Assembly: GCF_023373525.1 (NCBI RefSeq) | Contig: NZ_CP097218.1 | Span: 1,240,001 to 1,304,000, forward strand | Direction of reading: 5' to 3' | DNA: 64,000 bases | Source: Brachybacterium kimchii | Lineage (GTDB): Bacteria > Actinomycetota > Actinomycetes > Actinomycetales > Dermabacteraceae | Shown: piece after piece, positions 58,207 through 64,000 of the stretch | Layout of the letters: the number at the start of each line of letters is the position of its first letter | How positions within the stretch are numbered: position 1 is the first letter of the stretch | Program-made: the position numbers and the translations under genes | Notes under the pieces: model-generated | What the model saw: only the letters and a program-made list of their open reading frames with translations | Database searches by the model: none | Told to the model about the DNA's origin: nothing

Positions 58207-58896
58207 ATGAAGATCGCAGTCATCGGCACCGGCGGCGTCGGCCGCACCCTCGCCGCGGCCCTCGCCACCCTCGGCCACGAGGTCGCCGTCGGCACCCGCA
58301 GCGTCGAGAACACGCTCGCCCGCACCGAGCCGGACGTGTTCGGCAATCCGCCCTACTCCCAGTGGCAGCAGGAGCACACCGACATCCAGCTGCTCCCGTT
58401 CGCCGAGGCCGGCGCATTCGGCGAGATCGTCCTCAACGCGACCAACGGCGCGAATTCCCTCACGGCCCTCGAGGCCGTCGGCGCGGAGAATCTGGACGGC
58501 AAGGTCCTGCTGGACGTCGCGCTGCCCCTGGACCTGTCGCAGGGCATGCCGCCCACGCTGACAGTGGCGAACACCGACAGCCTCGCCGAGCAGATCCAGC
58601 GCACCTACCCCGAGGCGAAGGTCGTCAAGTCCCTGAACTCGGTCGCCTTCCCCGTCATGGTGGATCCGTCCCGGGTGCCGGGCGAGCACAGCGTCTTCGT
58701 CGCCGGGGACCACGAGGACGCGAAGGCCGCCGTGCGCAGCCTGCTCGAGGGTTTCGGCTGGCCCACCGGCGCGATCATCGATCTCGGCGGCATCACCGGT
58801 GCCCGAGGCGCGGAGATGTACTCGCGTCTCTACTTCACCCTCGCCGGAGTCCTGGACACCTTCGACTTCAACATCAAGGTCGTCCGCGGGGCGTGA
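58207..58896 (+). CDS. F420/NADPH oxidoreductase-like reductase
   Basis: Encodes 229 residues. The N-terminal Rossmann motif is MKIAVIGTGGVGRTLAAALATLGHEVAVGTRS. LDVALPLDLSQGMPPTLTVANTDS, VKSLNSVAFPVMVDPSRVPG and FVAGDHEDAKAAVRSLLEGFGW follow the NADP oxidoreductase coenzyme F420-dependent pattern. It may reduce F420 with NADPH or be a simpler NADPH reductase; both are possible. It lies 34 bases after the DUF2255 gene, which suits a partner role in deazaflavin chemistry (inference). Intact, in contrast to its remnant at 56350. Confidence 0.88.
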   Translation: MKIAVIGTGGVGRTLAAALATLGHEVAVGTRSVENTLARTEPDVFGNPPYSQWQQEHTDIQLLPFAEAGAFGEIVLNATNGANSLTALEAVGAENLDGKVLLDVALPLDLSQGMPPTLTVANTDSLAEQIQRTYPEAKVVKSLNSVAFPVMVDPSRVPGEHSVFVAGDHEDAKAAVRSLLEGFGWPTGAIIDLGGITGARGAEMYSRLYFTLAGVLDTFDFNIKVVRGA

Positions 58897-58968
58897 ACCG
58901 CGCACTGGGAGCAGCACGGCCGTGCCCTCCCCTCCCGACCCCATGACGAGACAGAGAGCAGGAAGCAG

Positions 58969-59811
58969 ATGCAGTCCATCACCCTGAACAACGGCGTCGA
59001 GATGCCCCAGCTCGGCCTCGGCGTCTTCCAGATGAACGACGAGCAGGTCCTCGAGACCGTGCCGAAGGCCCTCGATGCCGGCTACCGGCTCATCGACACC
59101 GCCTCCCGCTACTACAACGAGGAAGCCGTTGGCCGCGCGATCGCAGAATCGGGGGTGCCGCGCGAGGAGCTGTTCGTGACCACCAAGCTGTGGTTCAAGG
59201 ACCACGGCTACCAGCAGACCAAGGACGCCCTCCGGGTCTCCCTGGACGAGCTGGGCCTCGACCGCCTCGATCTGTGGCTGATCCACCAGCCCTTCGGCGA
59301 CTACTACGGCGCATGGCGGGCGATGGAGGACCTCCTCGACGAGGGCCTCGTCCGCGCGATCGGCGTGTCCAACTTCTATCCCGACCGCTACGCCGACCTC
59401 GTCGCCCACAACCGGATCGTTCCGGCGGTCGACCAGCGCGAGACGCACGTGTTCAACCAGCAGAAGGACATGCTCGACCTCGCCCGCCGGCATGGCACCG
59501 TGCTCCAGGCGTGGGCGCCTCTCGTCCAGGGAGACCCTGAGGCGCACGGCGACCCGGCCCTGGCGGAGATCGCCGCGGCGCATGGCAGGACGGTCGCGCA
59601 GGTGATGCTGCGCTGGCTGATCCAGCGCGACATCGCCGTGGTCGCCAAGTCGACGCATGAGGATCGGCTGCGGGAGAACCTCGACGTCTTCGACTTCTCG
59701 CTCAGCGGCGACGAGATGGAACGCATCGCCGACCTCGATCGTCAGCAGCCGATCGCCGGCTTCACCCACCGTGACCCGCGGATGCTCGAGATGCTCCGCG
59801 GACTCGAATGA
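58969..59811 (+). CDS. Aldo/keto reductase (first)
   Basis: Encodes 280 residues, normal for the family. It has the tetrad Asp43, Tyr48, Lys73 and His106 (LIHQP), then GVSNFYPDRYADLVAHNRIVPAVDQ and AKSTHEDRLRENLDVFDFSLS, which binds the NADPH phosphate (family knowledge). It reduces carbonyls such as 2-oxoaldehydes with NADPH. Start MQSITLNNGVEMP closely resembles the remnant at 55258. It follows the F420-type reductase with a 72-base gap. Confidence 0.95.
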   Translation: MQSITLNNGVEMPQLGLGVFQMNDEQVLETVPKALDAGYRLIDTASRYYNEEAVGRAIAESGVPREELFVTTKLWFKDHGYQQTKDALRVSLDELGLDRLDLWLIHQPFGDYYGAWRAMEDLLDEGLVRAIGVSNFYPDRYADLVAHNRIVPAVDQRETHVFNQQKDMLDLARRHGTVLQAWAPLVQGDPEAHGDPALAEIAAAHGRTVAQVMLRWLIQRDIAVVAKSTHEDRLRENLDVFDFSLSGDEMERIADLDRQQPIAGFTHRDPRMLEMLRGLE

Positions 59812-59836
59812 GCACAACTGCGAAGGAGACACCCTC

Positions 59837-60730
59837 ATGACCACCGTTCCATCCGTGACCACGAACAACGGCGTGACGATGCCCGCTCTTGGCTTCGGCG
59901 TCTTCCAGTCCCCGCCGGAGGAGACGGCGACGGCGGTCGAGACCGCCCTGGCCACCGGATACCGGCACATCGACACCGCCGCCGCCTACGGCAACGAGCG
60001 CGAGGTCGGCGAGGGCATCCGCCGCTCCGGACTCGGCCGGGACGAGGTCTTCGTCGAGACCAAGGTCTGGGCCACCGACTACGGCTACGAGGCGACCCGG
60101 CATGCGTTCGACAAGGCCGCCGGCAAGCTCGGCGTCGAGATGATCGATCTGCTGATCCTTCACCAGCCCGTCCCGCTGCGCTTCGAGCGCACGATCGACG
60201 CCTACAAGGGCCTGGAATCGCTCCTGGCGGAAGGCAGGGTGCGCGCGATCGGGGTCAGTAACTTCATGCCCGAGCACCTGGAGCGGCTCCTCGCCGCCGC
60301 CGACGTGGTGCCCGCGGTCAACCAGATCGAGATCCACCCCTACTTCCGGCAGACCGCCGCCCAGCAGGCGAACCAGGAGCACGGAATCGTGTCGCAGGCG
60401 TGGTCGCCGATCGGCGGGATCACCTTCTACCCCGGCTTCGGGGACGATCGCAGGAGCACCCTGGACGACACGACGATCCAGGAGATCGCGCGCTCGCACG
60501 GCAAGACTCCGGCGCAGACGATGCTGCGCTGGCACCTGGACCAGGGCCGGTCCGCGATCCCGAAGTCCACCGACCCCGGACGCATCGCGGAGAACTTCGA
60601 CGTCTTCGACTTCGAGCTCACCACGGTCGAGCTCGACGCCATCGATGCACTCGACACCGGCCATCGCGGCGGACCCGACCCGGAGACCTTGGACCCCGAT
60701 GAGTCGCCGATGGTGATCCCCGAGGCATGA
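59837..60730 (+). CDS. Aldo/keto reductase (second)
   Basis: Encodes 297 residues after GAAGGAGAC. The tetrad is Asp46, Tyr51, Lys76 and His109 (LHQP). GVSNFMPEHLERLLAAADVVPAVNQIE and IPKSTDPGRIAENFDVFDFEL are standard. It is only moderately similar to the first reductase and has an insert near GITFYPGFGDDRRSTLDD, so the pair is likely specialised rather than a recent tandem duplication. Its stop overlaps the MFS gene start by 4 bases. Confidence 0.94.
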   Translation: MTTVPSVTTNNGVTMPALGFGVFQSPPEETATAVETALATGYRHIDTAAAYGNEREVGEGIRRSGLGRDEVFVETKVWATDYGYEATRHAFDKAAGKLGVEMIDLLILHQPVPLRFERTIDAYKGLESLLAEGRVRAIGVSNFMPEHLERLLAAADVVPAVNQIEIHPYFRQTAAQQANQEHGIVSQAWSPIGGITFYPGFGDDRRSTLDDTTIQEIARSHGKTPAQTMLRWHLDQGRSAIPKSTDPGRIAENFDVFDFELTTVELDAIDALDTGHRGGPDPETLDPDESPMVIPEA

Positions 60731-61971
60731 GGGCCGCTGTGGAGCATCGCTCGGCCGGACCACGACCGGCTGCGGGGACACGCAGACCGCTCGTCGTAGC
60801 GGTCGTGCTCGGCCTGCTGGCCGTGTTCGGACCGTTCTCGATGAACCTGTACCTCCCGGTGCTTCCGGGGCTCACCCACGACCTGGAGACGACGACGGCG
60901 CTGGCCCAGCTGACGATCACGGGCTGCCTGATCGGCCTGGCCGCTGGTCAGCTCGTCGCCGGTCCCCTGTCGGATCGGTACGGACGTCGGTTGCCTTTGC
61001 TGGTCGGCGTCGTCGCCTACGTGGTGACGTCGCTCCTGTGCGCGGCCGCCCCATCGATCGAGGTGCTGCTGGTCGGCCGACTGCTGCAGGGCGTGGCCGC
61101 GTCCACCGGCGTGGTCATCGCCCTGGCGGCCGGCCGCGACGTCTACTCGGGCGACCGGCTGGTCGCCTACTACGGACGGTTCACCGTCCTGTCGGGCCTC
61201 GCAGGCGCGATCAGCCCGGTCTTCGGCGGGCTGCTCGCCCTGTTCACCGACTGGCGCGGTACCTTTCTCGCCCTGACGATCCTCGGCGCGGTCGTTCTGC
61301 TGGCCGTGGTGCTCGGCCTGCCCGAGACGCTGCGACCGGAGCGGAGGAGACTCGGAGGAGGCAGGGACGTCTCGGTGCTCGGTCTGCTGGCAGATCGCAG
61401 GTTCCTCGGCATCGTGCTCGTGATGGGCCTCGTCAACGGAGGGCTCTTCGCCTACCTGTCCGGATCGACGTTCATCCTCCAATCCACGTACGGCGTCGGC
61501 CCGCAGGCCTACTCGGTGCTGATCGGGATCATCTCCGGCGTCTACATGCTCTTCGGCTGGCTGGCCGGCCGGGTCGGCACGATCTGGTCCACCGGGAGGT
61601 CGCTCCTGCTCAGCGTGGTCGTCGGCCTGGCCGGGTCTGCTGGTGTCCTCGCCACGGCCCTGCTCCACCTGCCGCTCGCGGCGATGATGGCCGCGCTGCT
61701 GGTGATGGTGTCCGGTATCGCCGCGGCCACGACGGCGGCCACCTCCCTGGGCATGGCGGCCAACCCGGATGCCGCCGGGTCCGCGTCCTCGCTGCTCGGC
61801 CTCGCCCGGTACGCCTTCGGCGCTGCTGCCGCCCCGGTCGTCGGCCTCTTCGGCGACGCCCGCATCGGCACCACCCTCGGGGTGCTCAGCATCGCGGTCA
61901 TGACGGCGTCCTTGGCAGCCCTCTCCCTCGTCCGCACGCGGGATGCGCCGCCGGCTCGGGAGGCACGCTGA
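60727..61971 (+). CDS. MFS multidrug efflux transporter (Bcr/CflA family)
   Basis: Encodes 414 residues with 12 predicted membrane segments. Motif A GPLSDRYGRRLPLL lies in loop 2-3. MNLYLPVLPGLTHDLETT in helix 1, GRLLQGVAAS in helix 4 and ALFTDWRGTFLAL belong to the Bcr/CflA drug/H+ antiporters. It exports drugs or toxic organic products. The start overlaps AKR2 by 4 bases, so export is coupled to carbonyl reduction. This implies handling of a reactive carbonyl or quinone compound (inference). Confidence 0.92.
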   Translation: MRAAVEHRSAGPRPAAGTRRPLVVAVVLGLLAVFGPFSMNLYLPVLPGLTHDLETTTALAQLTITGCLIGLAAGQLVAGPLSDRYGRRLPLLVGVVAYVVTSLLCAAAPSIEVLLVGRLLQGVAASTGVVIALAAGRDVYSGDRLVAYYGRFTVLSGLAGAISPVFGGLLALFTDWRGTFLALTILGAVVLLAVVLGLPETLRPERRRLGGGRDVSVLGLLADRRFLGIVLVMGLVNGGLFAYLSGSTFILQSTYGVGPQAYSVLIGIISGVYMLFGWLAGRVGTIWSTGRSLLLSVVVGLAGSAGVLATALLHLPLAAMMAALLVMVSGIAAATTAATSLGMAANPDAAGSASSLLGLARYAFGAAAAPVVGLFGDARIGTTLGVLSIAVMTASLAALSLVRTRDAPPAREAR

Positions 61972-62026
61972 GATCGCGGCGGACGAGCAGGCGACGATCC
62001 GACGAGCGCGACTCCGGGACGGGGGC

Positions 62027-62035
62027 CCTGACAGG
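62027..62035. promoter_or_regulatory. CCTGACAGG dyad, site 3
   Basis: CCTGACAGGGACTCCC (62027-62042) is identical over 16 bases to the gene-strand sequence at site 1 (55247-55262, reversed). It is 71 bases before the alcohol dehydrogenase start and has the same orientation to its downstream gene as sites 1 and 2. Confidence 0.55.
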
Positions 62036-62106
62036 GACTCCCATCCCGGTCCCGGAGGTGGTGTCGTAGACGGGTCGAATGATCGAGAACCTGAGGAGTC
62101 AAGCTC

Positions 62107-63129
62107 ATGCGCGCAGTCGTCATGCACGCCCCCGGAGACGTCCGCACCGATGAGGTCGCCAAGGCCGCCGTCGTCGAACCCACCGACGCGGTCATCCGCG
62201 TCACCGCCGCCTGCATCTGCGGCTCCGACCTGTGGCCCTACCGCGGCATCGAGAACGTGGACCGGCCCTCCCCGATGGGCCACGAGTACATCGGCGTCGT
62301 CGAGGAGATCGGGGACGAGGTGAAGGACATCGCGGTCGGCGACCTCGTCGTCGGCTCGTTCGTCGCCTCCGACAACACCTGCGAGATCTGCCAGGCGGGC
62401 TTCCAGTCCCGCTGCGTCCACCAGGTCATGATGGGCGCGATCGGCACCCAGGCCGACTATGCCCGCATCCCGCTGGCCGACGGCACCCTGGTGAAGGTCC
62501 CCGGCACACCGACGGCGGCCCAGACGAAGAGCCTGCTGGCCGCCTCCGACGTCCTCGGCACCGGCTGGTTCGCCGCCGTGGCCGCCGAGGCCGGCCCCGG
62601 CAAGACCGTCGCCGTCGTCGGCGACGGAGCCGTCGGCCTCCTCGGCATCCTCGCTGCCAAGCGCCTCGGCGCGGAGCGGATCATCGCGATGTCCCGCCAC
62701 ACCGACCGCCAGGACCTCGCCACGCAATTCGGCGCGACCGACATCGTCGAGGAGCGCGGCGAGGAGGGAATCGCCAGGATCAAGGAGCTCACGGGCGGCT
62801 ACGGAGCGCACTCCACCATCGAGGCCGTCGGCACCCAGGAGTCCATGGCGCAGGCCATCGGCGCGACCCGCCCCGGCGGCCACGTCGGCTACGTCGGCGT
62901 CTCCCACGGCGTCGAGCTCCAGGGACAGGACCTGTTCTTCGCCACCGTGAGCCTGCTCGGCGGCCCCGCTCCGGTGCGACGGTTCCTGCCCGAGCTGATC
63001 GACCTGATCATGACCGACCAGATCGACCCCGGCGTCGTCTTCGACCTCGAGCTGCCCATCGAACGGGCTGCCGAGGGCTACAAGGCGATGGACGAGCGCC
63101 GCGCCACCAAGGTTCTGCTCACTCTCTGA
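62107..63129 (+). CDS. Zinc-dependent alcohol dehydrogenase
   Basis: Encodes 340 residues. It is a medium-chain dehydrogenase with catalytic zinc ligands Cys38 (CICGSD) and His59-Glu60 (GHEYIG), and a structural-zinc lobe NTCEICQAGFQSRC with three Cys where four are usual. The Rossmann motif VAVVGDGAVGLLGILAAKRLGAE and TIEAVGTQESMAQAIGATRPGG follow. It oxidises or reduces alcohols or aldehydes with NAD(P). No stop overlap with the MFS gene; a 135-base spacer holds its own CCTGACAGG site, so it may be separately controlled. Confidence 0.92.
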   Translation: MRAVVMHAPGDVRTDEVAKAAVVEPTDAVIRVTAACICGSDLWPYRGIENVDRPSPMGHEYIGVVEEIGDEVKDIAVGDLVVGSFVASDNTCEICQAGFQSRCVHQVMMGAIGTQADYARIPLADGTLVKVPGTPTAAQTKSLLAASDVLGTGWFAAVAAEAGPGKTVAVVGDGAVGLLGILAAKRLGAERIIAMSRHTDRQDLATQFGATDIVEERGEEGIARIKELTGGYGAHSTIEAVGTQESMAQAIGATRPGGHVGYVGVSHGVELQGQDLFFATVSLLGGPAPVRRFLPELIDLIMTDQIDPGVVFDLELPIERAAEGYKAMDERRATKVLLTL

Positions 63130-63213
63130 ACTGCTCGCGGATGTGTCCGGAACGGTGGCCTGGCCCGCCCTTTGATTTCCGCACGGAGTCGGGCCCGGAT
63201 CCGAACACAAAGT

Positions 63214-64000
63214 TCAGGTCGACGCAGTGCCGACGGCGGAGGACTCCTCCTCCTGTGGCAGCCGCGTCCTGCCGATCAGCATCAGGCACGACGCGCCAGC
63301 GAGGAGCACCGCTCCAGTGGTGACGAGCCCGAGCGGAAGAATGCTCAGGGAGCCGGCGAGGCCGACGAGCGGGGCTGCGACGCCGCCGAAGCCGAAGCGG
63401 ACGGTGCCGAGCACCGATCCCGCGGTACCGGCCATCTGCGGGTACTCGGCCAGGGCGAGGGTCGTGGCGGGCGGGCCGGAGACCAGCACGCCGAACGCCA
63501 GGAAGAACAGTGCAGCGATGACCACGCCGACAGGCACGTGGACGAGCCCGGCGACGAGGAGACCGAGCGCTCCCAGTCCGCCGACGACGATGCCGATCAC
63601 GAGGGCACCGACGACGCTCCAGCGCTCGGAGAGGCGTCCGCCGAGCCAGCCCGCGATCACCCCGCCGACGTTGTTGAGCGCGAAGCACGCCGCGTACCGC
63701 TGCGGGGAGAGCCCGTAGATGTCCTGCAGCACGAACGTGGAGCCCGCCAGGTAAGCGAACACGGCGGCGTACATGAAGCCCTGGTTCAGCACCGCGCCGA
63801 CGAACACCCGGTCGCCGAACAGCGTCCGGTAGTCCCGCGCCGTCTGGGCGAAGCCGCCGCTGGTGCGCCGCTCGACGGGCAACGTCTCGCGGAACATCAC
63901 GAGCACCGCGACCAGGATCAGCGCGCCGAGGACGGCCAGGAACACGAACAGCCCCCGCCAGTCGACGACCGAGGTGAGCAGGCCGCCAAGCATGGGGCCG
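63214..64000 (-). CDS. MFS multidrug efflux transporter (Bcr/CflA family), 5' end outside window
   Basis: The last 262 residues of a 12-helix transporter, reading from GPMLGGLLTSVVDWRGLFVF (helix 5/6 loop) to the C-terminus TRLPQEEESS. Homologous in pattern to the plus-strand MFS gene at 60727 but divergent. The start and the motif A region lie past position 64000. It converges with the alcohol dehydrogenase gene, with an 84-base gap. Confidence 0.88.
   Translation of the reverse strand, partial: GPMLGGLLTSVVDWRGLFVFLAVLGALILVAVLVMFRETLPVERRTSGGFAQTARDYRTLFGDRVFVGAVLNQGFMYAAVFAYLAGSTFVLQDIYGLSPQRYAACFALNNVGGVIAGWLGGRLSERWSVVGALVIGIVVGGLGALGLLVAGLVHVPVGVVIAALFFLAFGVLVSGPPATTLALAEYPQMAGTAGSVLGTVRFGFGGVAAPLVGLAGSLSILPLGLVTTGAVLLAGASCLMLIGRTRLPQEEESSAVGTAST

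Noticed and set aside
63142-63209. Possible terminator between the alcohol dehydrogenase and MFS genes
   Set aside because: TGTGTCCGGA and TCCGAACACA can pair in nine of ten positions, but the loop is about 48 bases, too long for a convincing terminator.
53250-64000. Integrated mobile element or genomic island
   Set aside because: No integrase, transposase, attachment-site repeat or tRNA junction is visible. The gene content looks accessory, but transfer is not proven by sequence here.

Overview
The window is about 73% GC by eye, and its genes run almost wall to wall with many 4-base ATGA/GTGA overlaps. Gene content and order (rpsA-polA, an ANTAR response regulator, pyk, gltBD, lgt-trpABC, coaBC-metK, an actinobacterial integration host factor, the pyrR-pyrB-pyrC-carAB-pyrF operon, and sufR-sufBD-Rieske-sufC) are typical of Actinobacteria. 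I infer a Micrococcales-type organism, possibly Brachybacterium-like. The genus is a guess from GC and gene order.

Region 1 (1-7.9 kb): the end of a HAD phosphatase gene, rpsA, polA, a hotdog thioesterase, an orphan extracellular solute-binding lipoprotein, an AmiR/NasT-type ANTAR response regulator and tRNA-Leu(CAA). Region 2 (7.9-15.6 kb): pyruvate kinase and the two glutamate synthase subunits. Region 3 (15.8-26.6 kb, minus strand): a tightly coupled run rpoZ / coaBC-metK-hisI-trpE-three small membrane genes-trpC-trpB-trpA-lgt. It joins CoA, S-adenosylmethionine, histidine and tryptophan synthesis to lipoprotein maturation. Region 4 (26.8-37.1 kb, minus): the pyrimidine operon pyrR-pyrB-pyrC-(PH-like membrane gene)-carA-carB-pyrF, then mihF-gmk. 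A PyrR-type RNA hairpin overlaps the pyrR ribosome-binding site.

Region 5 (37.2-42.6 kb): efp-nusB, a SatD-like/membrane gene pair, an ABC-F ATPase and divergent alanine dehydrogenase. Region 6 (42.6-49.5 kb): a long 28-bp hairpin, then the suf iron-sulfur assembly operon sufR-sufB-sufD-Rieske-sufC-sufT, which lacks sufS and sufU here. Its upstream region carries an iron-box-like site, and an ECM4-type thiol-dependent reductase gene diverges from it. Region 7 (49.5-53.3 kb): an ABC-2 exporter, haem A synthase (ctaA) and methionine aminopeptidase, all translationally coupled.

Region 8 (53.3-64 kb) looks accessory. It holds two MmyB-type XRE regulators, an NAD-dependent epimerase-like gene, a quinone-reductase-like MDR gene, a DUF2255 gene, an F420/NADPH oxidoreductase-like gene, two aldo/keto reductases, a zinc alcohol dehydrogenase and two drug-efflux MFS genes. 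Remnants of a second F420-type reductase and of a third aldo/keto reductase suggest that an ancestral regulator-reductase module was duplicated and partly decayed. A shared dyad (CCTGACAGG on the gene strand) precedes both regulators and the alcohol dehydrogenase, and is the best candidate for an undescribed regulon. No CRISPR array, transposase, integrase or rRNA was seen.
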